Source: Nitrobacter sp. 62-23 (GTDB taxonomy: Bacteria; Pseudomonadota; Alphaproteobacteria; Rhizobiales; Xanthobacteraceae). Taken from it: DNA of 43,054 bases. A program made the translations under genes and the position numbers. Shown piece after piece: positions 31,960 to 43,054 of this stretch. The number at the start of each line of letters is the position of its first letter. The first letter of the stretch is position 1. The notes under the pieces were generated by a model that did not search any database, was not told where the DNA came from, and was given only the letters and a program-made list of their open reading frames with translations. Where the stretch lies: the NCBI RefSeq assembly GCF_001897285.1, contig NZ_MKSM01000090.1:1-43054 (forward strand), in the 5' to 3' direction.

Positions 31960-32946
31960 ATGCAATATACCCATCTGGGCCGTTCGGGGTTGAAGGTCAG
32001 CCGTCTGTGCCTCGGCACCATGAATTTCGGCGAGTTGACCGACGAGCCGACCAGCTTCCAGATTCTGGATGAGGCGGTAGAGGCTGGGATCAATTTCATC
32101 GATACCGCCGATGTCTATGGCGGCCCTCAATCTCCCGACATGGAGAAGGGGTTCGGTCTTTCGGAGGAGATCATCGGGCGATGGATGGCAGACCGCGGAA
32201 GCCGCAACGAAATCGTGCTCGCGACCAAGGTCTATCAGCCGATGGGACTCGGCCCGAACGATCGTCGGCTTTCAGCGCTCCACATTCGCCGTGCGTGTGA
32301 AGATAGCCTTCGGCGACTGCGGACCGATCACATCGATCTCTATCAGATGCATCACGTCGATCGCTTCACGCCTTGGGAAGAGATCTGGCAAGCGATGGAA
32401 CTGCTGGTGCAGCAGGGGAAGATTATCTACGTCGGAAGCAGCAACTTCGCGGGATGGGATATCGCCACCGCGCAAAGTGCAGCCAACCAACGCCACTTCA
32501 TGGGTCTGATCGCGGAACAAAGCCTCTACAATCTTTCGGCCAGAACCGTTGAGCTTGAGGTCATTCCGGCCTGTCGTCACTATGGCCTTGGTCTCATTCC
32601 CTGGAGTCCTCTCGGAGGCGGCTTGCTGGGGGGCGTGTTGCAGAAAATGGCTGGCGGCCGCCGGACTACTTCCATGATGAAGGAAAAGATCGAACGGTAT
32701 CGTGCGCAACTCCAAGCCTTTGAAGCCCTTTGTGAAGACCTTGGCGAGCGGCCAGCAGACGTTGCGTTGGCGTGGCTCTTGCACAATCCCGCAGTCACGG
32801 CACCGCTGGTCGGGCCGCGCACAGCCGAACAGATGACACAGACGCTGCGCGCCGCGGAGATTTCGCTTTCCGACGATACCATGCGGTGCCTCGACGAGAT
32901 ATGGCCCGGTCCCGGTGGAGACGCGCCCAAAGCCTACGCCTGGTAG
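31960..32946 (+). CDS. Aldo/keto reductase (cytoplasmic)
   Basis: A 328-residue NAD(P)H-dependent aldo/keto reductase. Catalytic residues are visible: Asp and Tyr in INFIDTADVYGGP, Lys in IVLATKVYQPMG, and His in DLYQMHHVDRFTP. GRSGLKVSRLCLGTMNFGE is the family start, and the NADP-binding end has VGPRTAEQMTQTL. ATG 31960 has GAAGGGA upstream. Members reduce aldehydes and ketones of many kinds; YajO- or gsp69-like. First gene after the divergent LysR, followed 156 bases on by a second, secreted-type aldo/keto reductase. Confidence 0.94.
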   Translation: MQYTHLGRSGLKVSRLCLGTMNFGELTDEPTSFQILDEAVEAGINFIDTADVYGGPQSPDMEKGFGLSEEIIGRWMADRGSRNEIVLATKVYQPMGLGPNDRRLSALHIRRACEDSLRRLRTDHIDLYQMHHVDRFTPWEEIWQAMELLVQQGKIIYVGSSNFAGWDIATAQSAANQRHFMGLIAEQSLYNLSARTVELEVIPACRHYGLGLIPWSPLGGGLLGGVLQKMAGGRRTTSMMKEKIERYRAQLQAFEALCEDLGERPADVALAWLLHNPAVTAPLVGPRTAEQMTQTLRAAEISLSDDTMRCLDEIWPGPGGDAPKAYAW

Positions 32947-33084
32947 CGTCTTGGCAAGGTGCCATACCGCTGTCGCTGATCCACCCGGCGTCCCTTGTTT
33001 CGTGAGCGCCATTCATAAGTCCATGTAGCACCCTCGGGGTAACCGTGCCGCCGTCCCACGCTAGATTTTACGATGAAGGCGTGA

Positions 33085-34275
<1,191 letters not shown>

Positions 34276-34364
34276 GGGACGTTCGTCGTCGAAGGGGGGC
34301 TGTTCCCTCGTCGCACACGGCCTCTCAAGCTGGAATTCACAAACACCAACGCCGGGAGACCGAA

Positions 34365-34553
34365 TTGAAACGCTTCATCGCACCAGTCTTAGGATTTATC
34401 ATCATGACAACCACCGCACATGCTCAGCAGCCCAATCCCGAAGGCCGCCGCTTCTCGCCGGATCAGGTTCGCTCCGTCGCGCCGGCGCTCGAGCATTACA
34501 CGGACGCGGCCACAGCCTCCGGGGTGGACGACTCCATGACAATCCATATCTAA
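34365..34553 (+). pseudogene. Truncated secreted carboxymuconolactone-decarboxylase-like gene
   Basis: A 62-codon frame, TTG start, encoding a clear signal peptide (MKRFIAPVLGFIIMTTTAHAQ, cleavage after AHA) and then RRFSPDQVRSVAPALEHYTD, which resembles the start of exported carboxymuconolactone decarboxylase family proteins. Homology stops after this point and the frame ends early, so the catalytic domain is missing. Read as a truncated gene. The following 200 bases to the RND genes hold nothing recognisable. Confidence 0.6.
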
Positions 34554-34768
34554 GCTCAGTACGGCCTTGATCGGGCGGGCCAATTGAGGCTGACTACTCT
34601 CGTGCATCTTATGCTCACTTCGCGATGAATAGGTGGGCTCACAATTCTTCGGGGTCACCGTACGATTTGAGAACCGCAAACGCTGTAGCCCGTTTGTTCC
34701 CATCTGTGTTTTAGATTTAAAGCGATAGCGGCGGCCTGCCGTAACGATCGTCAGGAGATATGACAGTC

Positions 34769-35917
34769 ATGCGCGCCCTTTCATCGGTCAACACCATCGT
34801 TGCTGGAACGTTTCTGTTGGCAACATCCGCGATTGCGCAAGTGAACCCTAGTGCACCCCCGGCAGTCGGGGTTGTCACAGCTGAATTCAAGCCGATGGCG
34901 GAGAGCACGGAAATCAACGGCCGCATCCAGGCCCGGGATCGCGTTGATCTGGTTGCGCGCGTGACCGCGTTCATGAACGAACGCCTCTTCACGGAAGGCG
35001 CGGATGTCAAGAAGGGGCAGATTTTATATCGGCTTGAGCGGGCGCCGTTCGAAGCCGACGTCGAGGCTAAAGAAGCGGCTGTTGCACAGGCTCAGGCCCA
35101 ACTGGAGAATGCTGATCTCGCGCTTTCCCGCGCGCAGGAGCTATTGCGGAAAAATTCCGGTACCCAGGTCACAGCCGACAGCGCATTGGCGACGCAGCGC
35201 GTCGCGGCAGCCCAGGTGAAGGCCGCGCAGGCGCAGCTCCATCAATCGCAAATCAATCTCGATTATACCGAAATAAAAGCGCCGATCGACGGCCTCATTG
35301 GCCGAACCTCGATCACGGTCGGTAACGTCGTCAGCCCCACCAGCGGGTCGCTGGCGACGATTGTCAGTCCGGACCCTATGTATGTGACCTTTCCCATCTC
35401 GGTGCGCCGCGTTCTCGAACTAAGGGAACGCTATGCCGACAAGGGCGGCTATCATGCCGTCCAGATTCGCGTGCGTCTGCCAAACGGTGAAATGTACGGT
35501 CAGACCGGCAAGCTCGATTTCGTCGATATCGGCGTTGCCAAGGATACCGACACCATCACCCTGCGCGGCACGATCCCCAATTCGATGATTCAGACAGTCG
35601 GGGAGAACAAGCTTTACGAGTTGACGGACCAAGAGTTTGTTACCGTATCGCTTGAGGCTGTCGAACCGCTCAAGGTGCTGGCTGTTCCACGCGCCGCGAT
35701 TCTGGCCGACCAGCAGGGTGACTATGTCTTCGTGGTCAACGGCAAGAACGTGGCCGAGCAACGCCGCGTGAAGCTGGGCCAATCAACCCCTGACATCGCG
35801 GGGATAGTCGATGGTTTGAAGCCGGGCGAGAAGGTCGTCGTGGAGGGAATCCAGCGGGTGCGGCCAAATCTTGTGGTCGCGCCGGCGCCCGCTTCGCCGA
35901 CACCTGCCGGGAGATAA
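34769..35917 (+). CDS. RND efflux periplasmic adaptor subunit (MexE/AcrA type)
   Basis: About 382 residues. A signal peptide (RALSSVNTIVAGTFLLATSA, cleavage near AIA-Q) precedes a membrane-fusion protein with a lipoyl half-motif (VDLVARVTAFMNERLFTEGA), an alpha-hairpin of Ala/Gln repeats (about residues 100-165, AVAQAQAQLENADLALSRAQ), the second lipoyl half (APIDGLIGRTSITVGNVV) and a beta-barrel. It links the inner-membrane pump to an outer-membrane channel. Start at ATG 34769, 11 bases after AGGAG; ATG 34760 is only 2 bases from it. The permease starts 3 bases after its stop. Confidence 0.93.
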   Translation: MRALSSVNTIVAGTFLLATSAIAQVNPSAPPAVGVVTAEFKPMAESTEINGRIQARDRVDLVARVTAFMNERLFTEGADVKKGQILYRLERAPFEADVEAKEAAVAQAQAQLENADLALSRAQELLRKNSGTQVTADSALATQRVAAAQVKAAQAQLHQSQINLDYTEIKAPIDGLIGRTSITVGNVVSPTSGSLATIVSPDPMYVTFPISVRRVLELRERYADKGGYHAVQIRVRLPNGEMYGQTGKLDFVDIGVAKDTDTITLRGTIPNSMIQTVGENKLYELTDQEFVTVSLEAVEPLKVLAVPRAAILADQQGDYVFVVNGKNVAEQRRVKLGQSTPDIAGIVDGLKPGEKVVVEGIQRVRPNLVVAPAPASPTPAGR

Positions 35918-35920
35918 GCC

Positions 35921-38900
35921 ATGCTCTCCGCATATTTTATTGATCGCCCTCGCATGGCGATCGTCATTGCCATCGTCATTTCGCTCGCGGGCCTGTTGGC
36001 GCTCTCGCGCATCCCCGTGGCTCAGTTGCCCGACATCGTTCCGCCGCAGGTTGAGGTCTCGGCGGTCTATCCGGGGGCCTCTGCCTCGGTGCTGGAAGCG
36101 ACCGTGGCGCAGCCGATCGAGTCCAAGGTCGTCGGCGTCGACAAGATGATTTACATGAAGAGCAGCAGCGGGGCCGATGGAAGTTACAATCTCACCGTCA
36201 GCTTCGCCCTTGGCACCGATCCGGACATCAACACGGTCAACGTCAACAACCGCGTTCAGACCGCGATGGCGAACTTGCCCACCGAGGTGCAGGTTCAGGG
36301 ATTGACCGTCCAGAAGCGGTCGTCGTCGATCCTGCAATTCATCGCCCTCTACAGCGAAGGCGGTAAGCTCGATCCGCTGTTTATCACCAATTACGCCATC
36401 ATCAACGTCATGGACGAGTTGTCGCGGACGCCGGGCGTCGGGCAGGCGACCCTGTTCGGCCGCGAAGACTATTCGATGCGAATCTGGTTCGACACGTCGC
36501 GGCTGACCAACCTGGGTCTTGCGCCCTCTGACGTCATTCGCGCCGTGCAGGCGCAGAACGTCCAGGCGCCGATCGGTCGTCTTGGAGCACGTCCGGTTCC
36601 TGAAGACCAGCAGTTCCAATTGAACCTGCAGACCCAGGGGCGCCTCACCACGCCGGAGGAATTCGGCGCGATCGTCATCCGCGCCAATCCGGATGGTTCG
36701 GTGCTGCAGGTCAAGGACGTCGCCCGGATCGAATTAGGAGCGCAAAATCAGGATACCTTCAGCCGGCTGAATGGTAGCCCGTCGGTCGCCATCGGCATCT
36801 ATCTCGCACCTGGCGCCAATGCCATCACCGTATCGAAGGCCGTGAACGCAACGCTGGAAAAGCTGCGAGGGCGCTTTCCCGCGGGGCTGCAGGCGCGCGT
36901 TGTCCATGATTCCACGATTTTCGTTACCGATACGATCAGCGCCGTCATTCACGCGCTTATCGAGGCATTTGTTCTGGTCGCCATTGTCGTGTTCCTGTTT
37001 CTCGGCAATCTGCGCGCAACGTTAATTCCGATCATTGCCATTCCGGTCAGTCTGGTTGGAAGTTTCGCCGTTCTCCTTGCGCTTGGCTATTCTGCCAACA
37101 CCGTCTCGTTGCTGGCGCTGGTGCTCGCGGTTGGCATCGTGGTGGACGATGCGATCGTCGTGGTCGAAAACGTCGAGCGCGTGATGGAGGAAGAGCCGGA
37201 CCTTTCGCCTGCGGACGCGACCAAGAAAGCCATGACGCAGGTGACCGCGCCGATCGTCGGCATCACCCTGGTGCTGCTATCCGTGTTTGTGCCCATCGCC
37301 TTTATCTCGGGTATTTCAGGCGAGCTGTTTCGCCAGTTCGCCGTAACGATCAGTGCTTCGGTGCTCATCTCGGCGGTCAACGCGCTGACCCTTTCTCCGG
37401 CGCTGTGTACGGTGTTCCTCCGTCACTCCCCGCGTCGCGGAATCATGGGACGCATCGGGCAAGGGATCGACAAAGTGCGCGACGGTTATGCCACCGTCGT
37501 GCGCAAGACATTGCGGTTGTCGATCATTTCAATGGTGCTGGTCGCCGCATTCGGTCTGGGTATTTTTGGCCTGATGCGAATTACCCCTACGGGCTTCCTG
37601 CCGGAGGAGGATCAGGGCGCATTCTTCATCAACGTGCAATTGCCGGATGGTGCTTCGGTCAACCGGACCAGCGAAGCCGTAAAGCAGGTGGAAAACGTTC
37701 TGAAGTCGATGCCTCAGGTGCAGGATACCATTTCGATTATCGGCTTCTCGCTGCTCGACAGCTATTCCGCCAGCAACAATGCGTTTCTGATAGCCAAGCT
37801 GAAGCCATTCGAAGATCGCACCAAGGCGGCCGATTCCGCGCAGGCTTTGATCGCGCATGTCTTCGATGCAGCCCAGCAGATTCGTACGGCGAATGTACTG
37901 CCGTTCAATCTTCCCCCTGTCGTGGGTCTGTCAACGACGGGCGGTTTCGAATATCAACTTGAGAATCTGGAAGGCGCCGATCCGAAAGCAATGGGTGCGG
38001 TGGTTCAGGGGCTCGTCGCCGCGGCCAATCAGGACCCGCGTCTTTCGCGCGTCTTCTCGACCTACGGCGCCAATGCGCCTTCCATCTTTCTCGATATCGA
38101 TCGCGAGAAGGCGCAGTCGCTTGGTATCACTCTCAACGATGTTTTCACCACGCTGCAAACCACGCTGGGGGGCTACTTCATCAATAACTTCAACCTGTTT
38201 GGCCGCACCTGGCAGGTTAATTTACAGGCCGAGGCGGCGGATCGGCGCGATGTGTCCGCGCTCTCGAAGATATTCATTCGCAACTCGAAAGGCACGATGG
38301 TGCCGCTACAGTCGATTGCGTCGGCGCGTACCGTCACCGGGCCGCAAGTGATCACGCGGTACAACAATTACCGCTCGGTGACCATTAATGGCGGCCCGGC
38401 TCCGGGCGTCGCCTCGGGTACCGCATTGGCCGCCATGGCCGAGGTGTCGGCCAAGACGCTCCCCCCAGGCTATGCGTTCGAATGGACCGGTACAGCCTAT
38501 CAGGAGCAAGGCGCGAGCGGCCAGACCTTGATCGTGCTGGGCATGGCGTTACTGTTCGCATTTCTGTTTCTGGTCGCGCTCTACGAAAGCTGGATCATCC
38601 CGATTCCGGTGCTGTTCTCCGTGGTGGCGGGCGTTTTTGGCGCCATTGGCGGCGTCCTGATCACGCACCTTACGCTCGATCTTTATGCGCAGATCGGGCT
38701 CGTCGTTCTGATTGCGCTGGCGGCGAAGAACGCCATTCTGATCGTTGAGTTTGCCAAGGAACAGCGTGAGCAAGGGTTGGGCCTTGAACAGGCCGCAGCT
38801 CTCGGCGCCGAGATGCGGTTCCGTGCTGTGCTTATGACGTCCATTGCTTTCATTCTTGGATTGGTGCCGCTGGTCTGGGCGACCGGCGCATCGCAGATTG

Positions 38901-39064
38901 CGCGGCACGCCGTCAGCACGCCGGTATTCGTCGGCATGATCGCTGCGAGTAGTATCGGGCTGTTTTTGATTCCGATGCTCTATGTTTTTTGGGAATCCAT
39001 CAGAGAGCGAACGAGTGAATTCTTCAATCGAAACAAAATGGCCGATGCCGATCCGGCAGAATAG
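35921..39064 (+). CDS. RND multidrug efflux permease (HAE1; MexF/AcrB type)
   Basis: A 1047-residue resistance-nodulation-division inner-membrane pump, full length. It has 12 predicted transmembrane segments and two large periplasmic loops. The proton-relay pair is in [18 protein letters not shown], and the conserved Lys is in the C-terminal half ([20 protein letters not shown]). It would export organic solutes, dyes or antibiotics using proton motive force. Operon with the adaptor; no outer-membrane channel gene follows in the window, so it must share a TolC-type partner encoded elsewhere. A LysR gene 4 kb upstream may regulate the block. Confidence 0.95.
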   Translation: MLSAYFIDRPRMAIVIAIVISLAGLLALSRIPVAQLPDIVPPQVEVSAVYPGASASVLEATVAQPIESKVVGVDKMIYMKSSSGADGSYNLTVSFALGTDPDINTVNVNNRVQTAMANLPTEVQVQGLTVQKRSSSILQFIALYSEGGKLDPLFITNYAIINVMDELSRTPGVGQATLFGREDYSMRIWFDTSRLTNLGLAPSDVIRAVQAQNVQAPIGRLGARPVPEDQQFQLNLQTQGRLTTPEEFGAIVIRANPDGSVLQVKDVARIELGAQNQDTFSRLNGSPSVAIGIYLAPGANAITVSKAVNATLEKLRGRFPAGLQARVVHDSTIFVTDTISAVIHALIEAFVLVAIVVFLFLGNLRATLIPIIAIPVSLVGSFAVLLALGYSANTVSLLALVLAVGIVVDDAIVVVENVERVMEEEPDLSPADATKKAMTQVTAPIVGITLVLLSVFVPIAFISGISGELFRQFAVTISASVLISAVNALTLSPALCTVFLRHSPRRGIMGRIGQGIDKVRDGYATVVRKTLRLSIISMVLVAAFGLGIFGLMRITPTGFLPEEDQGAFFINVQLPDGASVNRTSEAVKQVENVLKSMPQVQDTISIIGFSLLDSYSASNNAFLIAKLKPFEDRTKAADSAQALIAHVFDAAQQIRTANVLPFNLPPVVGLSTTGGFEYQLENLEGADPKAMGAVVQGLVAAANQDPRLSRVFSTYGANAPSIFLDIDREKAQSLGITLNDVFTTLQTTLGGYFINNFNLFGRTWQVNLQAEAADRRDVSALSKIFIRNSKGTMVPLQSIASARTVTGPQVITRYNNYRSVTINGGPAPGVASGTALAAMAEVSAKTLPPGYAFEWTGTAYQEQGASGQTLIVLGMALLFAFLFLVALYESWIIPIPVLFSVVAGVFGAIGGVLITHLTLDLYAQIGLVVLIALAAKNAILIVEFAKEQREQGLGLEQAAALGAEMRFRAVLMTSIAFILGLVPLVWATGASQIARHAVSTPVFVGMIAASSIGLFLIPMLYVFWESIRERTSEFFNRNKMADADPAE

Positions 39065-39080
39065 CTGAGTAATTCTGCTA

Positions 39081-39096
39081 GACGCTGCTCAGCGTC
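39081..39096 (+). terminator. Hairpin after the RND permease
   Basis: GACGCTG and CAGCGTC pair perfectly around a 2-base loop, 17 bases after the permease stop. There is no T-run, so it is only a moderate terminator candidate. Confidence 0.4.
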
Positions 39097-39238
39097 AGAA
39101 ATCCGGCAACTGCTACAAACCGGGCAGCACTTGCAGGTGTCGCACGCACGGATTGTTGCTGAATACCTCGGAACGACCTAGCGTTACAGTCGTAATTTGT
39201 ATGGCTCGTTTTAGCGAGTTCTGACTCGATGCATCACC

Positions 39239-39530
39239 GGCGCGCTGCTCGACAGGCTGACCCATCACGTCCACATCCTGGCCATGGACGGCGACAGCTA
39301 TCGGCTCAAGCAATCCTCCGGTCGTCGCCGGTCAGCCGCCGTGGCTGTCGCGGCGGAGCAAAACCAGACCCCCGCCTGACCCCTCATTCTGCCAAATCCA
39401 AAAGGCCGCTCGCTCGCTGCGGCGCCATTGAAAGCGCGCTTCGCGAGTGGCCTGCGCCGAACCCCCACTGGCCGGCTTTTACTCCGCCCCAGTGGCCCGG
39501 TTTTGCTCCGCCGTTAACAAAACCGCTCAA
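39239..39530 (+). mobile_element. IS21-family remnant: IstB C-terminus and right end
   Basis: From 39239 the plus strand reads GALLDRLTHHVHILAMDGDS then YRLKQS, the C-terminus of the IS21 helper ATPase IstB, ending at a TGA at 39377-39379. It is followed by the repeat-like sequence TGGCCGGCTTTTACTCCGCC and a near-copy TGGCCCGGTTTTGCTCCGCC (about 39470-39513), typical of IS21-type right ends. The transposase istA and the rest of istB are missing, so the element is dead. No gene lies between 39097 and 39239. Confidence 0.75.
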
Positions 39531-39649
39531 ACGCGCTATTTCCTGATCGAAAAGTTCAAAGGGAATAATCTGATCGAGCGGGTGCATAAGGATCAAGGAT
39601 CGCCCTGCCTGCCTGAAAAAGTTGAGCGCGGTCGCAAACAGGACGTGCG

Positions 39650-41237
39650 CTAGGCCTGAATCCTAATCCGTTGCCGCACGCGTTCGTACAGCTGCACCTC
39701 GGCTTTGTGGAGCAGCTCGACGACGAGCGCGAATTGCTGGCGATCTATATGCGTCGCCCATCCGCTCTCACAGCGCACGACGAGATAAGAGTCGTCGCCG
39801 TATTCTTCGACGTCACGCCTGAACGTGGCGGTCGCGCACTGGACGCTTCCCTTCTCCCGGGCCTGTGGGCCTGGAACGAGATTGCAATTATATCGTGCTG
39901 CGAGTTCGGGGAATGGACCATCCGCCTGCTCACGCTTGCGGTAATGATCGAAGATCAGATCGGGCTGGCAGCCGCGGACCAGCCGGAAGCTCATGCCGAC
40001 GCCCGCATAATCGTTGCGCGTGTGCCGCACCGGCGGGTCGAATGCCAGCGTCACGCGAATGCACCGCTCGCCATTCCCGGCCTGGAACGCTTCCGGGACC
40101 CTCGGCGCCGCATAGGACGTGCCCGAGCCGGCCGTAAACAGCTGATCGAGATAGCTGTGATACAACGTCAGGACTCCAGCACTGCCGACATCCTCCCCGC
40201 CCCGCAGCCGCGCGACGACGGGATCGAAAATCAGTGTGCCGCCGATCTCGACGACGTCCGGCTTTGTTGCGCCCCCCGGGCCCGGCCCGGTGCGGGAGAA
40301 TGGCGCCGGCTCATGCAACTTCGTGATCGGCCGCACGCGGACGTCGTTCGCTCGCTCGGCATCGAGACCCTCGCCATGCGCGAGCGCGCCAACGGTGATG
40401 ACGTTCAAAGCGCCAGCTGGTTCGAAGAACCGGTTGGCGTCCTCCAACAAATAGCCCGGATATTCGGTAACAGCCTGTTCGAGGCGGTTTCCGCCGCGCG
40501 GGTGCCGATTTCCGGACGACACCACGATGACGACGTCGAGTTCGCGTGCCAGTTCGTCCAGCGTCGCGGCCCATGTGCCGACCTTGCCGCCATCGTAAAC
40601 CCGCCGACGGTCGGCAAGCGCGATGACGAACACCCGGCAGCCGAAGCGCTGGTTCAACGTCATGATCGCTTCGCGCATCTGCGATGGCACCAGGCGGCGA
40701 TCGTCAAAATCGCCATGGTCATTCACGACCTTCGCCGCGCAGATCCGGGCCCCCCTCTGCAGGGCTCCCGCATTGAGTTGTGCGCGAAGGTCGCCAAACA
40801 CGGCGATGCCGGCAACGCGGGTCCCGTGTCCCCAGACGTCGGCCGTCCCGAGGTTCTCAGGGACGGCGATTGATCCGGCGATAACGTTGGCGAGGAATGG
40901 ATGATCGTTGACACCGCTGTCGATCACGCCGATCAGCGGCGCGTCGTCACCAAGCGCGTTCAACGGTGGCGCATTGGCCAGAGTCAGATCGAGGGCTTCA
41001 GCCGTGGTCACGTCTGGCGCAGGCGGCAGATCGATGGCCGCAATTTCCTCAATCGTCAGGAGCGTGCGAACGAGCTCGCCGGTCAGACGTGCCCGGAACA
41101 TGCTGATCGAGGGGCCAACGTAGCGATCGAAGACGTCACCCGCCCGCGCTTCGACGTACCGGATCACTTCCTCGATCTTACGCTCGCGCAGGCGGCGTTC
41201 GCCGAGATCCCAAAGCTCGATATCGACCAGGTAGGAC
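39650..41237 (-). pseudogene. S8 subtilase-type peptidase, N-terminally truncated and internally deleted
   Basis: The frame encodes the catalytic triad of a subtilisin-like protease: Asp in LIGVIDSGVNDHPFL, His in WGHGTRVAGIAVF, and Ser in GTSYAAPRV. The similarity begins abruptly at 41237 (YLVDIELWDLGERRLRERK), without the usual N-terminal part. After the Ser motif it jumps to PEAFQAGNGERCIRV, where I would expect more of the catalytic domain. These proteases form a two-gene module with an AAA ATPase, whose N-terminus is fused just upstream. Probably inactive, although the 505-codon frame 39650-41167 is open and could still make a protein. Confidence 0.7.
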
Positions 41238-41540
41238 GTTCGCGCGACGAAACTCTTTGACCAGTCCTAGCAGGACGCGCACGTTCGTTGCGCCCAGGAT
41301 AATGTCGTTCCGGCTATGGCTTGGCTCGACGCGCTCTATGAATTCCGCGGCGGCCTCGGGAAACGGGATAAGGGGCGCAAGCGCCTTTGGGCCCGCCGGC
41401 CGGCTGGGACCCGTCTCAAGGGTCTTGCGCAGGCTACGCGCCAGAACGCGATTGTTCTTCTTTTCCTCTTCGTTGATGATTTGCTCCGCCACGGCACGGA
41501 ACTCATCGTCCCGACCGTAACTGGCCAGCAATTTTTTCAT
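41178..41540 (-). pseudogene. AAA ATPase partner, N-terminal fragment
   Basis: About 120 codons starting MKKLLASYGRDDEFRAVAEQ (ATG 41540, with GGAGAG upstream). They match the N-terminus of the AAA ATPase paired with S8 proteases, ending with VLLGLVKEFRRANVLP just where the Walker-A part should follow. After about 41238 the sequence continues in another frame as the protease, so one deletion removed the ATPase domain and the protease N-terminus. Non-functional as an ATPase. Confidence 0.7.
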
Positions 41541-41666
41541 CAACTCTCCGGGGCCATGGCTCTGGTTTACTTTCTCCTGCTGGGCGAATCATAACCGCAA
41601 CGCAGCGTTTCACGATGGGGTTACTGCCCGATTTAAACAACGCAAATGGCTGTTGATGACCATCGG

Positions 41667-42902
41667 CTATAGAACCCCCCACGCCCGGTATCGTCCCCGT
41701 CCCGTCGCCTCCCGCAGCCCGAGTTCACCGACCAGGTCCTGTGCGGCACGCGGCGTGATCTTTAGCTCCTCCGCGATCATGCCGGCCGAGACGATGGGCC
41801 GGGTCAGGACATAATCCAGGAGTGCCGGCAGCCGGGAAGTGGAGCGGCGCCCGGCGAGCTTGCGCGCCAGCAGGATGCGGGCGGCCAGCCAGCGGTCATG
41901 ATCCTTCAGCCCGGCTTCGGCGGCTGCCGCGATCGCTTCGAGCTGGACCGCAAGGCGGCCGGCCGGGTCCCGCGGTTGCCGCCGTTCGCGCGGAATCGCC
42001 TTCAAGCCCTCATGCAGGCAGGGAAGGTGCGCGCGGGCCTTGCCGCGCGCGCGGAGCAGGCTGGCGGCGAGCAATCGGCCAAGCCACGGCGTGTGCTGCA
42101 GCGGCTCGACGGCACTCCATGCGTCGGTGGCGATCGCCGCCGCCAGCGTCGGCGGCAGCGGCCAGGTCTGGTCGACGACGGTACGCCATTCGACGAGACG
42201 TTCGTCCTCGTCCCAGTCGAGGTCGTAGACCAGCGGGTCGCGCTCCGGCGCGCGCCGCGCCTGCGTCGCCGCCCCGCCCGCGAGCGTGCGGTCGGCCTGC
42301 GCGATCGCCGCGTCGACTGCGGCGAACACCTCGGCCATCCGGTCGTCCACGGGAGCGAGGCGTGGCTCGGCTGCATCCGCCTCGCCGCCCTTGTCATCGA
42401 CGTGGCGCGGTTCATCCGAATCTTTCTCCGGGTCGTTCGCCTCTTCATCATCCCTGGCGCTTGCCTCATCCTCGTTAGCGCTCCCTCCCCTGCCCCGCAG
42501 GCCGGCGAGGCTTGTCGCCGACAGCGGCCAGTCGGGCTTGGCGGCGGCGATGCGGCGGCGGGCGCGCAACACGACGTTGGCGCGGGTGAGTTCAAAGGTC
42601 GGCGCGCGGACGTCCCTGCCGGCGTCGTGGAGAACGAGATCCTCGAGATGGACGAGTTCGCCGTCCAGCCACAGGCAGGCCGCAGCATCGGTGAAGTGAG
42701 TCCGGGCGATCCACCCCTGCCGGATCGGGCTTTTGGCGAGCCGCTCGTCGAGGCGCGCCAACGCATCCTCGGCGGCCGCGAGCGGCCCGGCGATTTGGCT
42801 CCAGGGCATTGGATCGGGGATCTGGTAGGCTGACGACAAGGATTTGATAACCTTAATAGGAATCGCCGCAACAGAAGCTAACATAGACATAGCTTCCGTC
42901 AT
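41667..42902 (-). CDS. DUF1612/HTH protein (RHE_PE00001 family)
   Basis: About 411 residues. The N-terminal DUF1612 region (AAEDALARLDERLAKSP, WIARTHFTDAAACLWLDGEL, VHLEDLVLHDAGRDVR) is followed by an acidic low-complexity linker, and a C-terminal helix-turn-helix ends the protein (GMIAEELKITPRAAQDLVGE). I know this family mainly from rhizobial and sphingomonad plasmids; its function is unknown, but the layout suggests a DNA-binding regulator. The open frame extends to a GTG at 42917; I prefer ATG 42902. A palindromic operator lies just upstream, consistent with autoregulation. Confidence 0.85.
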   Translation of the reverse strand: MTEAMSMLASVAAIPIKVIKSLSSAYQIPDPMPWSQIAGPLAAAEDALARLDERLAKSPIRQGWIARTHFTDAAACLWLDGELVHLEDLVLHDAGRDVRAPTFELTRANVVLRARRRIAAAKPDWPLSATSLAGLRGRGGSANEDEASARDDEEANDPEKDSDEPRHVDDKGGEADAAEPRLAPVDDRMAEVFAAVDAAIAQADRTLAGGAATQARRAPERDPLVYDLDWDEDERLVEWRTVVDQTWPLPPTLAAAIATDAWSAVEPLQHTPWLGRLLAASLLRARGKARAHLPCLHEGLKAIPRERRQPRDPAGRLAVQLEAIAAAAEAGLKDHDRWLAARILLARKLAGRRSTSRLPALLDYVLTRPIVSAGMIAEELKITPRAAQDLVGELGLREATGRGRYRAWGVL

Positions 42903-42932
42903 AGCAAAGTCCGGCACACGACGTGTGTCACC

Positions 42933-42955
42933 ATCGATAATTATCCGTTATCGAT
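42933..42955. promoter_or_regulatory. Palindromic operator upstream of the DUF1612 gene
   Basis: ATCGATAA (42933-42940) and TTATCGAT (42948-42955) are perfect 8-base inverted arms around 7 bases, about 30 bases before the start codon. CACAC-GAC-GTGTG lies closer to the start at about 42916-42928. Both could be binding sites for the gene's own helix-turn-helix product. The last 100 bases of the window show nothing else. Confidence 0.5.
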
Positions 42956-43054
42956 AGTGTTGGACGTGACAGCGCAAATCAGCGATGTCACTTGGCCGAG
43001 ATCGCTGGAATCGCCCGGAAACATGCGGTTTTTCGGCGCCGCTCACCGCAAATC

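Noticed and set aside
36471-39064. Several minus-strand frames across the RND permease
   Set aside because: They have no start signals or domains and mirror a full-length, well-conserved permease.

Overview
The window reads as accessory DNA of an alphaproteobacterium, possibly a sphingomonad or a rhizobial relative, and much of it looks plasmid- or island-borne. This rests on the GC-rich sequence, an alphaproteobacterial dispersed intergenic repeat near 16.9 kb, a Tn3-family transposase, remnants of IS5- and IS21-type elements and of a ParB-like partition gene, and a DUF1612-type protein I associate with rhizobial and sphingomonad plasmids. The taxon is an inference; no rRNA or tRNA gene is present to test it.

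Layout. 0.2-3.2 kb: an intact Tn3-family transposase. 3.4-7.3 kb: a TetR regulator translationally coupled to a cysteine-synthase-like enzyme, then a LysR regulator divergent from an Old Yellow Enzyme reductase. 7.3-7.7 kb: debris of an MFS transporter and an IS5-type transposase. 7.8-29.8 kb: a 22-kb metabolic island (below). 29.8-30.6 kb: debris of a molybdopterin oxidoreductase and a parB gene. 30.7-39.1 kb: LysR, two aldo/keto reductases (one with a Tat signal), a truncated small gene, and an RND efflux adaptor/permease pair. 39.2-42.9 kb: an IS21 remnant, a deletion-fused AAA ATPase/S8 protease pair, and a DUF1612 protein with a palindromic operator.

The island is the main interest. It combines three modules that I do not know to have been described together. 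(1) A Nit1C-type set: nitrilase, radical SAM, GNAT and AIR-synthase-like proteins plus an LnmK/Pnap_2097-like protein at 25.1-29.8 kb, with the NitB (MSMEG_0572-like) protein 15 kb away at 9.5 kb and an MSMEG_0565-like glycosyltransferase at 12.3 kb. Nit1C clusters have been linked to growth on cyanide. (2) A five-gene operon at 17.0-22.6 kb with a ComA-type phosphosulfolactate synthase, two fumarase/aspartase-superfamily lyases, a D-cysteine-desulfhydrase-like PLP enzyme and an unknown protein. This matches the gene content of the bacterial coenzyme M pathway (Xcb proteins of Xanthobacter), but the epoxide-metabolism genes that use coenzyme M there are absent from the window. (3) FdrA, DUF1116 and DUF2877 proteins, the trio that forms oxamate carbamoyltransferase (AllFGH) in E. 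coli, here without allantoin genes or a carbamate kinase.

A flavin disulfide-reductase-like protein, an OsmC protein, an XRE-cupin regulator and a MocR regulator complete the island. The fdrA and comA promoters share a three-part sequence element with a fixed 11-bp spacing, and a repeated CCGAT-type element sits between mocR and the nitrilase operon, so the modules look co-regulated. The working hypothesis is a single pathway that makes or uses a sulfonated thiol (coenzyme M or a relative) together with nitrile and carbamoyl chemistry. Its product is unknown, and gene content alone cannot settle it.
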